DNA of 64,000 nt. It comes from DATFVJ01 sp963826515 (lineage in GTDB: Bacteria; Actinomycetota; Actinomycetes; Streptosporangiales; Streptosporangiaceae). Both the position numbers and the translations under genes were made by a program. Under the pieces are notes generated by a model, which did not search any database, was not told the DNA's origin, and was given only the letters and a program-made list of their open reading frames with translations. The DNA lies in assembly GCA_963826515.1 (NCBI GenBank), contig CAWGXI010000009.1, positions 62,001-126,000 on the forward strand, given 5' to 3'. This document shows positions 27,200 to 36,604 of the stretch, piece by piece (position 1 is the stretch's first letter; every line of letters starts with the position of its first letter).

Positions 27200-27404
27200 C
27201 CGGCTGGGCGCTTCTGCCGCGGAGGTTCAGGTGTGTTCGCCCTGGTCAGAAGGTGGCCATGGGCTGGCCGGTCACCGGTGCGATCCTCATCGGTACGGGG
27301 CTTGTGCAGGCCAGGACCGGCAGGGCCGCGCAGGCCGCGGTCTGACGTCCCCGCGCCGTCGGCTGCCGTCGGCCGCCGTCGGCCCTATGCGCGGCGGTAC
27401 GGCC

Positions 27405-27583
27405 AAACCGGGGACTCGTGGTACGGGCCGGCGACACGGTCGCAGGGCGCTCACGCCAGGCAGGGCGGCGACCCATGCCCTCCTTGCCCACCTCGCCGCG
27501 GCCGGATTCGACGGCGCGCCCCGTTTGCTCGCGGCTGACGCGACCAGCGGTCCGGAGATGGCGCGCGGCATCAGGAAATCATA
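27405..27583 (+). pseudogene. Phosphotransferase (APH-like) N-terminal scrap
   Basis: Two frames together read LVVRAGDTV and then RALTPGRAATHALLAHLAAA-GFDGAPRLLA. This resembles the start of aminoglycoside-phosphotransferase-fold proteins (VxxDTVRRP...HxLLxHLxxxGFxGAPRxLG). About 50 codons survive. Confidence 0.5.
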
Positions 27584-28138
27584 GGCGTCGGCGGCGCATC
27601 ATCACGAGCAGCGGTAGCGCGGGCATCATAATGATCAGCATGAACATGGGAGGCACGCTCCTATGCGGGTAAATGGCTTGCCTGTGCGGGTTATCTGTGG
27701 CATCTGCTCTGCTAGTCTTTGCATCTAATCTTCTCATCCAGGCAAATCTTTACACCCCGGCATTAGCAGGGCATTTCTTGAATATGTCATGGTGGTTAAT
27801 AGACGGCGGCGTACCGGCGGCGTACCGTGCTGCCATAATCGGTGATACGGGGTACCGCAGCGTCGCGGCATCGTCACAAATCTGAACGAAGCTGGCGCCG
27901 TCGTCAAGCAGAGGACGGTCGCCCCAGCCTTTAGCAGATCAAGGCCCCCGGGTCGGCCAACCGCTGCCGCGCAAGGCATCGCTGCCGCTCAGCCCGGAAT
28001 CCGCTTGGCCAGCCACTGGCCGACCTGTGGCCACACGCGGCCCGACCTCGCATAAAGGTCACGTTAGTATCACTATCTGGTCGAGGCGTCATCTTCTCCT
28101 CTCCGCAGGCGCGTCTCCCCAGGTGCGCAGGCGCGGCG
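27584..28138. other. A/T-richer intergenic island without a firm gene
   Basis: The stretch 27640-27850 is clearly lower in GC than its surroundings. Plus-strand codons from 27673 could encode a 70-residue hydrophobic peptide. Minus-strand codons from 28092, after a good GAGAGGAGAAG, could encode 53 residues, and an alternative frame there reads ARSGRVWPQVGQWLAKRIPG before a stop. None is recognised. The palindrome TAGT-ATC-ACTA lies at 28065-28075. Confidence 0.35.
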
Positions 28139-28891
28139 CTAGGGCCGCAGGTAGGAGGCGCCGTTGAGATCCACGATGGTGCCGCTGGCCCATTCGGCCC
28201 GCGCCGATGCGAGGTACACCACGGCTGCGGCAACTTCATCGGGGCGGGCCACCCGCCCAAACGGGCTTTGCCCGCGGATCTGATCGCCGGACGGCCCGGC
28301 GAGGTGGCTGGCCGCCATGTCCGTCTCGACATAGCCCGGTGCGACGGTGGCGACCGCTATGCCGTGCGGAGCCAGGGCCCGCGCCAGCGACTGGCCGAAC
28401 GCGTTCAGCCCCGCCTTGCTCGCTCCGTAGGCAGGCTGGTTGGGCTCGCCGCGGAATGCGCCCCGCGAGGAAATATTGACGATGCGCCCGCCGCCCCGGG
28501 CGATCATGTGCCGGACGGCGCACCAGGTCACGTTCGCGGCACCGACGAGGTTGACCCCGAGCGTCGCATGCCAGGCCGCCTGCCACTCCTCGTAGGACAC
28601 TTCGGTGATCCGATGCGGCGTGAATACGCCGGCATTGTTCACCAGCACATCGAGGCCGCCGAGGGCCTCGCTGGACTGGTCTACCATCTGCCGTACCGCG
28701 CGCGGGTCGGCCAGGTCGGCCTGGACCGCGACGTGCCCGCTGCCGGGAAGCCCCGCCACCACCTCCGCGGCCAGGCCGGCCGAGTGGCCATGATGGACAG
28801 CGATCCGGTCGCCCAGCCCGGCAAACGCCTGCGCTACCGCGCGACCGATACCCCTAGCCGCCCCTGTCACCAAGATTGCACGCGCGCTCAC
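28139..28891 (-). CDS. SDR-family oxidoreductase (FabG-like)
   Basis: 250-residue classical short-chain dehydrogenase. Cofactor loop ILVTGAARGIGRAVA, NNAG motif in LDVLVNNAGVF, catalytic Ser in NISSRGAF and YxxxK in PAYGASKAGLNAF. The GTG at 28891 (VSARAILVTGAARG) is chosen since SDRs begin just before the first strand. Upstream in-frame codons look non-coding. It is divergent from the GNAT gene. The substrate is unknown. Confidence 0.9.
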   Translation of the reverse strand: MSARAILVTGAARGIGRAVAQAFAGLGDRIAVHHGHSAGLAAEVVAGLPGSGHVAVQADLADPRAVRQMVDQSSEALGGLDVLVNNAGVFTPHRITEVSYEEWQAAWHATLGVNLVGAANVTWCAVRHMIARGGGRIVNISSRGAFRGEPNQPAYGASKAGLNAFGQSLARALAPHGIAVATVAPGYVETDMAASHLAGPSGDQIRGQSPFGRVARPDEVAAAVVYLASARAEWASGTIVDLNGASYLRP

Positions 28892-28995
28892 CTGATCGAC
28901 CCTAATCCTCAACCGGCAGCCGTGCCGCATCACTCCCGCCGGCCCAACGTGGCGAGCTTGGCTCGTTGCGCTGCTGAGGTGCGTAGCGTGGCAGC

Positions 28996-29496
28996 GTGAC
29001 AAATGATTACAAGGTCATCCTGGCGGACGCGACAAGGCTGGACGAAGTTGAGCCACTGTTCAAGGCGATGGTTGAGCACCACCGCGTGGTGGCCGGTGAT
29101 CAGTGGCCGGTCAGGAAAGGCGACGAGGCGTGGCACCGGCGGCGGGGCCAGTACGGCGGCTGGCTGGCGAGCGGCAGCGCGTGGCTGCTGCTGGCAGTCA
29201 AGGCAGCAGCGCCGGACCAGGCCGCCGTCGGATACGCGATGGCACGGCTGACCGAGCCCGGGCCGACGTGGGACCTCGGGGAGTCGGTCGGTGAGCTGGA
29301 ATCCCTCGCGGTCGCCGGGCACGCCCGCGGCTCGGGAACCGGAACGATGCTCGCGGACGCGGCCCGTGATCTCCTGCGGGCAAAGGGAACCGGTTACTGG
29401 TCGGTTAGCGTCGTAGCTGCAAACGCCGGCGCGCTGCGTCTTTACGACCGCCTGGGGTTCCGTCCGTACTACCAGCAGCTCCTCGCGCCGCTGTGA
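28996..29496 (+). CDS. GNAT-family N-acetyltransferase
   Basis: 166 residues. The acetyl-CoA-binding region reads LESLAVAGHARGSGTGTMLA (motif A with R/G-x-x-G-x-G/A), followed by AANAGALRLYDRLGFRPYYQ (motif B). It starts GTG with MTNDYKVILADATRLDEVEP. It is divergent from the SDR gene. The acceptor cannot be told. Confidence 0.9.
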   Translation: MTNDYKVILADATRLDEVEPLFKAMVEHHRVVAGDQWPVRKGDEAWHRRRGQYGGWLASGSAWLLLAVKAAAPDQAAVGYAMARLTEPGPTWDLGESVGELESLAVAGHARGSGTGTMLADAARDLLRAKGTGYWSVSVVAANAGALRLYDRLGFRPYYQQLLAPL

Positions 29497-29515
29497 GGTA
29501 GTGACTGGAGCTTGA

Positions 29516-29745
29516 CTAGAGCACACCGTCAGCCGGGTCGCCCACCACGCCCGCCTTCGCGCCGCCGACCCGCTCGCCTAGCGCCGCGAACTTGCGGGTC
29601 ATGGCCTGGGCAAGCAGCGCTACCTCGGCTCTGGTGACGTCGGGCGCCAGGCGCGTACCGCCGGCGCAGATGAGGGCGCCGGGAAGGTCGAATACGACGA
29701 ACCCGGCAACCGAGCTCAGCTGGATGATCTCCGGCTCGCGCCTAC
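29516..29745 (-). pseudogene. Glu/Leu/Phe/Val dehydrogenase N-terminal fragment
   Basis: GALICAGGTRLAPDVTRAEV, then ALLAQAMTRKFAALGERVGG-AKAGV, resembles the dimerisation/substrate domain of amino-acid dehydrogenases, where the GGAKxGI lysine is catalytic. It ends in GDPADGVL and a stop. The Rossmann half is absent. Confidence 0.65.
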
Positions 29746-29844
29746 CGCCTCCAGCGTCCGGTCGCCTGGCATGCCGCCTCCGATGATCCAATCGCGGGCA
29801 CCGGCTGCCAGTGAGTCTGCCGTACTACCCTGCCGGGGGCCCTT

Positions 29845-30831
29845 TCAGACGGCGCGCAGCAGCCGCTCCGGCTCGGCAAATAGCTGCGCACGGGCAGTTT
29901 CGATCGCTGAGCGGATGCTAAAGCCGACGGCCCGGGCCACCGGCGGCGGGAAGGCGTTGCCGATCTGGCGGTAGGCCGCCGTCTTGCGTCCCGAGAAATG
30001 CCAGGTCGGAGGGAAGCCTTGGATGGCTGCCGCCATTGGCAGGGTCAGCCTCGGAATGTGATTGATGGGGTCGGACGGCTTTGGCGGCGCATCGGCCAGG
30101 CCCTTGCCGTCGACGTGAAGCTGGCGCCAGGCCTCGCGGGCGCGCGTCGGGCCAAGATCGGGCCCGCCGTGTTTGCGTGAGCCGCCTACCAGGGTTGCCC
30201 CTACGCCGTTGGCCTTGCTGGCCCACGCGTCGGCTCCCTTCCAGCCATCGGCGGCCATGAGATCACGGAGAGCCTCGCCGACGGTCGGCGGTGTCTTGAT
30301 GGCCCTCGGCCACTCGAAGTGCTCATAGGCATCAGCCGTCACGGCCACCAGGATGAAGCGTGGGCGCAGTTGCGGCACGCCGAACTCGCTGGCATTCAGC
30401 ACTTGCCAGCCGGCCTGGTAGCCAAGCTTGTGCAGCCGGTCGAGAACCTGCTCGCGGTAGCCCGCGAAGCGCGCCGTGGCCAGGCCGCGAACATTCTCGA
30501 GCATCACCGCGGCCGGTTCGCACTCCTCGACGAGGCGCAGCGCCTGGGGGAATAGATCGCGTTCGTCGTCGGCGCCAAGCTGCTTACCCGCGATCGAGAA
30601 CGGCGGGCACGGTACGCCGCCCGCGAGAAGGCCGACACGCTGGTAGCCGGCGCCCTTGAAGTAATGAACGTCCCGTTGGATCACGTTCCACTGTGGCCGG
30701 TTCAGCCGCAGCGTCTCACACGCGTCCAGGTCGATCTCGACCGCTGCAAGATGGGTGAAGCCCGCCTGTTCGAGGCCGAGCGACTGGCCGCCCGCGCCGG
30801 CGCATATCTCGAGGCAGGTCAGTTCAGGCAC
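29845..30831 (-). CDS. dcm: DNA (cytosine-5) methyltransferase
   Basis: 328 residues with the m5C motifs in order: I LEICAGAGGQSLG, IV GGVPCPPFSIAG with the catalytic Cys, VI MLENVRGLA, VIII FGVPQLRPRFILV, IX/X RQIGNAFPPPVARAV. The target-recognition region is near residues 200-270. GTG at 30831 places motif I at residue 5, typical for the family. No restriction endonuclease or Vsr-type gene flanks it, so it looks like an orphan methyltransferase, with a regulatory or anti-restriction role inferred only. Confidence 0.93.
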   Translation of the reverse strand: MPELTCLEICAGAGGQSLGLEQAGFTHLAAVEIDLDACETLRLNRPQWNVIQRDVHYFKGAGYQRVGLLAGGVPCPPFSIAGKQLGADDERDLFPQALRLVEECEPAAVMLENVRGLATARFAGYREQVLDRLHKLGYQAGWQVLNASEFGVPQLRPRFILVAVTADAYEHFEWPRAIKTPPTVGEALRDLMAADGWKGADAWASKANGVGATLVGGSRKHGGPDLGPTRAREAWRQLHVDGKGLADAPPKPSDPINHIPRLTLPMAAAIQGFPPTWHFSGRKTAAYRQIGNAFPPPVARAVGFSIRSAIETARAQLFAEPERLLRAV

Positions 30832-31180
30832 AGCGGGCCCCCATCGCGTTAAGGCTCGTTCCCGGCCAGGTGGGCCGATTGCTCGGCAATTGAATCGAGG
30901 GTGAAGGAGGTGCCACGGGCCGCACGCGGCCCTGCGGTGCGCGCAAGCCTCCCCACGCTCCGGTACTCTACAGATCTTAGTGATCCACTTCCGCGAGTCG
31001 ATCGCACACGCGTTCGACGTGTCGCGGCAGGAAGCCCGGTGACCAAGCTCGGTGACCAGACCGGTGCATGCCACCCGGCCATGATCCACGGTTGGCTGGT
31101 ACTGGCGGAGCCGGCCCTGGGCCGATCGTCCTGCGGCGGCCACGGCAGCCGCTCACGGCGACTTTCATCTGGGCGCTCGC
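30832..31180. other. Intergenic region between methyltransferase and modC
   Basis: 350 bases. A short plus-strand run reading VIHFRESIAHAFDVSRQEAR (about 30980-31041, ending in a stop) looks protein-like but is unidentified. The rest shows nothing. Confidence 0.3.
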
Positions 31181-32275
31181 TCACCCTTGCTGGCCGTGGT
31201 CGCGGGTGTAGACCTCAAGGTCGGTGGCCTTGACGGTGAGCCACACGCGGCTGCCCGGAATCAGTGAAAGCTCCGCGACGGCTGCTGGGGTGACGTCGAC
31301 GAGCGCGGGTGGCTGCCCGTCGAGGTCGAGGCGGACCCGGTCGGCCAGCAGCGTCAGCCCGGTGATCCGCGCCTGCCACGTGTTGCGGGCGCTGGTGGCC
31401 TGTGGGCGCTGGCTGCTGACGACCACCGCGGACGGGCGGACCGCGACCAGCACGTCACCGTGCTGGCCGTGGTCGGGAATGACGAAGGTCCCGCCGGCGG
31501 CCAGGTCCACTCCCGCTCCGCCGGCGCGGCCGGAGTACAGGTTCAGCCCGACGAGCCTGGCCACGTACTCGGTGGCGGGCCTGCGGGCGACCTGCGCGGG
31601 TGTGCCTTCCTGGACGATCCGCCCATCTTCGAGGACAAGCAACCGGTCGGCGAGCACCAGCGCCTCGAGGGGATCGTGGGTGACCAGCAGGCACGGCCCG
31701 GTGAAGTCTGACAGGTGCCGCCTGAGCTCGGCCTGCACGCCAAGACGGGTACGCGCATCCAAAGCCGACAGTGGCTCGTCAAGCAGCAGCAGCGCGGGCT
31801 CGCCGGCGAGGGCCCGGGCGAGCGCGGCCCGCTGCGCCTGCCCACCTGACAGGTCCGCAGGTTTCCGGCCGGCGAGGCCGGTCAGGCCGAGTCGGCCTAG
31901 CCAGTAATCGGCGGCCGACCTGGCCGCCCGCTTGCCCAGGCCGCGGGCGCGCGGCGAGAAGGCTACGTTTTCCAGCACGCTCAGGTGGGGGAACAGCCGG
32001 TAGTCCTGGAACACGAAACCCACCGGCCGGCCCGCGGTCTCGACGAATGCGCCGGTGCCCGCGTCGTCGAGGACCTGCCCGGCGAGCACGATGCGGCCTG
32101 CGGCGACCGGCGTCAGCCCGGCGAGCGCGCTGAGCAGCGTGGACTTCCCTGCCCCGTTCGGCCCAAGCACGCCGAGCACCTGACCGGCCGCAGCGGTGAG
32201 GGCGGCTCTGAGGGTGAAGCCGCCGCGCCTGATCTCGGCGTCGACTACGAGGCCGCCGCTTGCTTCGCCGATCAC
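31181..32275 (-). CDS. modC: Molybdate ABC transporter ATPase
   Basis: 364 residues. Walker A GPNGAGKST, Q-loop FQDYRLFPHLSV, signature ADLSGGQAQRAALARAL, Walker B LLLLDEPLSALD, switch His in LVTHDPLEA. From about residue 295 comes a C-terminal MOP/TOBE domain (NTWQARITGLTLLADRVRLD). It overlaps modB (ATGA). It powers molybdate uptake with ModB and ModA. Confidence 0.95.
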   Translation of the reverse strand: MIGEASGGLVVDAEIRRGGFTLRAALTAAAGQVLGVLGPNGAGKSTLLSALAGLTPVAAGRIVLAGQVLDDAGTGAFVETAGRPVGFVFQDYRLFPHLSVLENVAFSPRARGLGKRAARSAADYWLGRLGLTGLAGRKPADLSGGQAQRAALARALAGEPALLLLDEPLSALDARTRLGVQAELRRHLSDFTGPCLLVTHDPLEALVLADRLLVLEDGRIVQEGTPAQVARRPATEYVARLVGLNLYSGRAGGAGVDLAAGGTFVIPDHGQHGDVLVAVRPSAVVVSSQRPQATSARNTWQARITGLTLLADRVRLDLDGQPPALVDVTPAAVAELSLIPGSRVWLTVKATDLEVYTRDHGQQG

Positions 32276-33150
32276 GGGGCTGAGCCGCCCCGCAGCCAGC
32301 GGTCGCGAAGCGAGACCAGCACGACGACCGATACAAGCAGCAGCACCAGGCTGAGCGCGATCGCGGCCTCGGGATCATTCTCCAGTGCATAGTAGACGGC
32401 GATGGGCATGGTCTCGGTCCGCCCAGGGAAGCTGCCGGCGAAGGTGATCGTGGCCCCGAACTCGCCCAGGGCTCGCGCCCAGCACAAGACGGCGCCCGCG
32501 CCAAGCGATGGGGCGATCATCGGCACGGTGACCCGGCGGAACACGATCATCCGGCCCGCGCCCAAGGTGGCCGCCGCTTCCTCGAAGCCCTGATCGGCCG
32601 AGCGCAGCGCCCCTTCGACGGTGATGATCAGGAACGGCATCGCCACGAAGGTCTCCGCCATCACGACGGCCATGGGCGTGAACGGGATCGTCAGCCCGAA
32701 CCAGGAATCCAGGAACCTGCCGACGACCCCGTCACGGCCGAACGCGAGCAGCAGCGCGACCCCGCCGACCACAGGCGGGAGCACCAGTGGCAGCGTCACG
32801 AGGGCGCGCAGCAGCCGCTGCCCTGGAAAGCTGCCCCGGGCCAGCACCCACGCCAGCGGCACCCCGATAACCACAGAGATCGCTGTGGCCGCCGACGCGG
32901 TCCATAGCGACAGCGTGAGGGCCTGCGTCGCGTCGGTACCGCTCAGCACCGATCCCAGCCTGCCCCACGGAGCACGAATGATCAGCGCGATCAAGGGCAG
33001 CACCAGGAAGGCGACTGCGACAAGCGCCGGCGCGAGCAGCGGCGCGGGCGCCGACCTTGAACCCCCACCCCGGGCGGCGCGGCGGGCCCGCTCGCGCGCG
33101 GTCAGCCGCGACGGCGTAGCGGCTGACCCCACGCTGTCGGCAGTGTCCAC
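32272..33150 (-). CDS. modB: Molybdate ABC transporter permease
   Basis: About 292 residues from the GTG at 33150, 22 bases after the modA stop. It has about six membrane helices. The permease EAA loop reads EEAAATLGAGRMIVFRRVTV. The end is LSLVLLLVSVVVLVSLRDRW. A cytosolic N-terminal extension rich in Arg precedes the first helix (LLAPALVAVAFLVLPLIALI). Upstream ATG 33231 would overlap modA by 59 bases and is less likely. Confidence 0.92.
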   Translation of the reverse strand: MDTADSVGSAATPSRLTARERARRAARGGGSRSAPAPLLAPALVAVAFLVLPLIALIIRAPWGRLGSVLSGTDATQALTLSLWTASAATAISVVIGVPLAWVLARGSFPGQRLLRALVTLPLVLPPVVGGVALLLAFGRDGVVGRFLDSWFGLTIPFTPMAVVMAETFVAMPFLIITVEGALRSADQGFEEAAATLGAGRMIVFRRVTVPMIAPSLGAGAVLCWARALGEFGATITFAGSFPGRTETMPIAVYYALENDPEAAIALSLVLLLVSVVVLVSLRDRWLRGGSAP

Positions 33151-33172
33151 TGTGGCCGCGCCGGGGCTCCGG

Positions 33173-33985
33173 TCAGGGCTTCTCGAATCCAGCGGCGGCG
33201 AGCACGCTCTGGCCCGCGGGAGACGCAACATAAGCGGCGAAGGCCTGCGCGGTGGCCGCGTTGCTGCTCTTGCTGATCGGGGCGATCGGGTAGGCGGTGG
33301 AGGCGTTGACGTTGGCCCGGATGACGACGCCCTTGACCTTTGTGCCTGCGGCCTTCACGTCTGTCACGTAGACCACGCCGGCGTCGACGGCATCGAGTTC
33401 GACCTTGCTCAGGACCGACTTCACGTCCGGTTCGAGGGTGACCGGCTTAACGGTGATCTTGGCATTCTTGAACACCTTCGCCGCGGTGACTCCGCACGGC
33501 ACCTGCGGCTGGCACAACGCGACCTTGACGGACGACTTGGCCAGGTCGTCAACTGATGTGACGCCCGCCGGGTTGGCCGGCGGCACCGCCACCTCCATCA
33601 CGTTGTTGGCGAACGTCACGGGATTGGAGGCGTCACCGGCGGTGACAACCCGCTGCATGTTCGTCGGGCTCGCCGAGGCGAATACGTCGGCGGGCGCGCC
33701 GTTGACGATCTGGGTGGCTAGGGCGGAGCTCGCGCCGAAGCTGAACGTGACCTTCACGCCCGGATGAGCGGTCTCGAACTGCTTTCCGAGCTGGGTAAAG
33801 GTCCCCTGCAGCGAGGCCGCAGCGAACACGGTGATCGATCCCGACAACGACGGCGAGGCGGCACTGCTGGTGCTCGACGGCGTCGCCGGGCTTCCGGAAG
33901 TGCTGCTTGACCCGCAGCCAGCCAGGGTGGATGCGGCAATCCCGACGATCCCGGCTGCGGCAAAGGTGACGGTCATGCGGCGCAC
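33173..33985 (-). CDS. modA: Molybdate-binding lipoprotein
   Basis: 270 residues. Signal peptide with lipobox LAGC (Cys24), then a Ser/Thr-rich linker. The periplasmic-binding fold shows SITVFAAASLQGTFTQLGKQ, TFSFGASSALATQIVNGAPA and DVFASASPTNMQRVV, the oxyanion-binding pattern of ModA. It is the first gene of modABC. Confidence 0.96.
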   Translation of the reverse strand: MRRMTVTFAAAGIVGIAASTLAGCGSSSTSGSPATPSSTSSAASPSLSGSITVFAAASLQGTFTQLGKQFETAHPGVKVTFSFGASSALATQIVNGAPADVFASASPTNMQRVVTAGDASNPVTFANNVMEVAVPPANPAGVTSVDDLAKSSVKVALCQPQVPCGVTAAKVFKNAKITVKPVTLEPDVKSVLSKVELDAVDAGVVYVTDVKAAGTKVKGVVIRANVNASTAYPIAPISKSSNAATAQAFAAYVASPAGQSVLAAAGFEKP

Positions 33986-34019
33986 TGTGAACTCCTAGAT
34001 TGTCTAGCCTCAGGTCGGA

Positions 34020-34430
34020 TCAGCGGATCTCGGGGATCTCGATCGATACGTTTGTCGCCTTGACCGCGGCGACCGCGAGCACGCCGGGCTCCAGGCCGAG
34101 TTCGTCGGCGGCCTCGCGGCTGAGCAGCGAAACGAACCTGTGCGGCCCCGCCTGGATCTCCACCTGAGCCATCACGGTGTCCCGCACCACGCGGGTGACC
34201 AGGCCGCTGAACCGGTTCCGCACCGAATGAGCGGCAGCCGCACCGCTGTCTGCGCGACCAGCCGACTCGGCTCGCTCCTGAGCGAACCGCGCCAGCGCGG
34301 CTCCGTCCACAGCGAGCCGCCCGGCCGAGTCCGTGGTGCTCTCGATCCGGCCACCATCCGCCCAGCGGCGCACAGTGTCGTAGCTGACCCCGAGCAGGTC
34401 AGCGGCGTCCCTGATCCGAAACGTCGGCAC
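34020..34430 (-). CDS. HTH-TOBE molybdate-responsive regulator
   Basis: 136 residues. The N-terminal excisionase/MerR-like helix-turn-helix is FRIRDAADLLGVSYDTVRRW. The C-terminal Mop/TOBE domain is FSGLVTRVVRDTVMAQVEIQ, then VSLLSREAADELGLEPGVLA and AAVKATNVSIE. It lies 34 bases upstream of modA on the same strand, so it probably senses molybdate and controls modABC. Confidence 0.92.
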   Translation of the reverse strand: MPTFRIRDAADLLGVSYDTVRRWADGGRIESTTDSAGRLAVDGAALARFAQERAESAGRADSGAAAAHSVRNRFSGLVTRVVRDTVMAQVEIQAGPHRFVSLLSREAADELGLEPGVLAVAAVKATNVSIEIPEIR

Positions 34431-34631
34431 CCTGCGACCTTAATGCAAACGCGGCCAGAAGGACAGTGCGGTGGCGCATCAGCAAGTGCCACGCGCTGGA
34501 GGAGACGCATTTACGTCGGCCCCGGTTCGCCTGCCATCAGTGATCTCATAAATGGCGAAAATGCGGCTGTCGCAGCTGACCCGCCCCGGCCGCGCGTGCC
34601 GCCCGCCGTGCCGGTGCGTGATCTGCCGGGT

Positions 34632-34661
34632 TCAGTCGCGGGTGGCCAAGATGACGTCTGA
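34632..34661 (-). pseudogene. Mop gene, 3' piece cut off by IS1380
   Basis: Reads SDVILATRD and a stop on the minus strand, the C-terminal end of a Mop (TOBE) molybdate-binding protein. The rest is at 36191-36390, on the other side of the IS. The TCTGA at 34657-34661 is one of two target-site copies. Confidence 0.85.
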
Positions 34662-36190
34662 CACGGATCCACGAGTAGAGCGGGGAAACGCCGTAACGGG
34701 TTCCTGAGATAGCGGCGTCTTACTGGAATCATTGAGCGTGACAGCGCTGGATCGTTCCAGGAGGAGAGCCACCCGGATGGTGATGACATCAGGTAAGCAG
34801 GGCCGGACCCGCGGCAAGATACAGATCGGGACGGCGGACCCGTCGCTGACGGCGGCGGGCGGGATGATCGCGGTGACGGAACTGTGCGGCAAGCTCGCCC
34901 TGATCGAGGCACCCGGCGCGGGGATCGGGCCGGTCAAGCAGCGCCGCCGGGGGTTCACCGGCGGGCAGGTGCTGACCGGGATGGCCGCGGCGCAGCTGGC
35001 CGGCGAGGATTTCCTGGTCGGGCTGGACCGGCTGCGCACTGATGAGGCGGGCCAGCAGGTGACGCCGGTGCCGGGCCTGGCGGCCTCCACCGCGACCGGG
35101 CTGGCGCGCCGGTTCACCCGGAAGCACTGGCGGGGCGCGGAAATGGGCCTGGCCGCCGCGACATCGCGGATGCTGGGCCTGCTGCCCGCCGAGCGCGCCG
35201 AGCGAGCTGGCGGGCGGGCCGGTCACGATCGACATCGACGCCGCCGCCAAGGCGGACATGACGTTCGCGATCGGCGCCAAGCGGGTCACCACCATGTGGA
35301 AGGCCCTGGCCGGGATCGCGGACGACGCCTGGCGCGATGCCACCGGCATGGACAACGCCCAGGTGGCCGTCTCCCCCTACCGGCCCGCCGAATGGCCGCA
35401 GGGCACGGTCCTGCTGATCCGCCGGGTGCGCCTGGACCCAGAGCAGGTGTCCGCGGATCCGCGGTCCCGGCGCCGCCGCACCCTGCACCCCGGTCAGCGG
35501 GTGCTGCCGATCCCGGAACTGGCGGCCGAACCCGCCATCTACGCCGACAGCTTCATCCTTACCGGCATCGACGTGCCCGCCCCGGCCAGGGCCGTGGCGT
35601 GCGAGCACTGGTACCGGCACCGCACCAGCATCGAGAACATCTTCCGCGACAGCAAGCACGGCGCCGCGCTGCGGCACCTGCCCTCCGGCGATGAGCAGGC
35701 CAGCACCGCGTGGATGCAGGCGTCGCTGATCGCCGCCGCGATCGCCGCCTGGCTGCACCAGCTCACAGGCCTGATATCGGGCGGCGAGCTGCTGGAAGGG
35801 CACCGGACCCGCGGCGGCAAGGCGATGATCGCCACCCTGCGGCGGGCGCTGATCCTCACCCCCGCCCGGCTCGTCCGCCACGGCGGACAGCTGATCATGC
35901 GCCTGGCCCCCGGCGCCGTGCTGCTGCCAGACATCCTCGCCACGCTCCGCGCCCTGCCAGCACCCTCCGGCTAAAGCCTGCGCCAGGCACAGCACCACCC
36001 GCGCTCACCAGGCCCTCACAGGCACCCAGACCCTGAGCCACGGCCCGAAAGCCCAGACCAGCAAAGGCCCCGCACCCGCGAACCCGGCGCGATATCCGGG
36101 CCGCTGCCATGCTCGCACAACCGCCTGCGCCACACCAAGATCATCTACAGGCCGCCGGGCAACATGCGCCGCCCTACTCGTGGATTCGGG
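34662..36190 (+). mobile_element. IS1380-family element, copy A, internally deleted
   Basis: Terminal inverted repeats are seen: left GGATCCACGAGTAGAGCGG, right CCGCCCTACTCGTGGATTC (as read on plus). A 5-bp duplication TCTGA flanks it (34657-34661 and 36191-36195). It is shorter than copy B (51951-53751) because of a deletion of about 280 bases in the transposase gene. It sits inside a Mop gene. Confidence 0.92.
34738..35974 (+). pseudogene. IS1380 transposase, deleted and frameshifted
   Basis: The first part (KQRRRGFTGGQVLTGMAAAQ) is in one frame to about 35205, then a shift leads to LAGGPVTIDIDA joined directly to AAKADMTFAIGAKRVTTMWK. Compared with copy B, about 93 residues are missing, including the first catalytic Asp region (TDVEVYG) and RADAGYF. 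It cannot be active. GCCGCCGCC at the join may have promoted the deletion. Confidence 0.9.
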
Positions 36191-36390
36191 TCTGATGCCT
36201 TTGTCACCGCAGTGACCTCGCTGCCCTCGGCCAGGCTGAGCTGGCGAGCTGCCTCCACGGTGATCGAGGCCACTAGCCGCACTCCGGCGGTGTCCAGTGC
36301 TACGTTGGCGATCGCCTCCCCGGCGTTGATGCTGGTAATCCGGGCCGGGATCTGGTTTCGCGCGCTCAGCGCCGCCCGAGCGTGGCTGCA
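36191..36390 (-). pseudogene. Mop (TOBE) molybdate-binding protein, 5' piece
   Basis: Minus strand: LSARNQIPARITSINAGEAI, ANVALDTAGVRLVASITVEA and LAEGSEVTAVTKASD, the typical Mop sequence. It joins 34661 with no loss if IS and one TCTGA are removed, giving ...TKASDVILATRD. The start codon is missing: the frame before LSARNQ meets TAG within 12 codons, so the 5' end is also altered. Confidence 0.85.
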
Positions 36391-36604
36391 GACCGGTGAT
36401 TCCTACGTCTTCACAGCCGCGGCCAGCATCCGCGCCGTAAAGGAAACGCTCACGCGATCCCTGCGCGGAGTGTTCAGCCCCGCCGGGGCGTTCGGCGCCG
36501 ACTTCGCCGTCACGATCCCAAACACCGCCCGATCGACACCATCCCCGCGGGATCGCCCCGGTGATCTGGATGCAATGCCGTTGCCTTTACCCGGTACCGC
36601 GTGC
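36391..36604. other. Short region between Mop remnant and DUF4389 gene
   Basis: A minus-strand frame ending RDRVSVSFTARMLAAAVKT and a stop looks coding but is not recognised. It may be the end of a lost gene. Confidence 0.3.

Noticed and set aside
27673..27885. 70-residue hydrophobic plus-strand peptide in the A/T-rich island
   Set aside because: No ribosome-binding site, no recognised family, and low-GC sequence gives such frames by chance.
28065..28075. TAGT-ATC-ACTA palindrome as an operator
   Set aside because: It is short, lies in a possible small coding stretch and has no adjacent regulator to pair it with.
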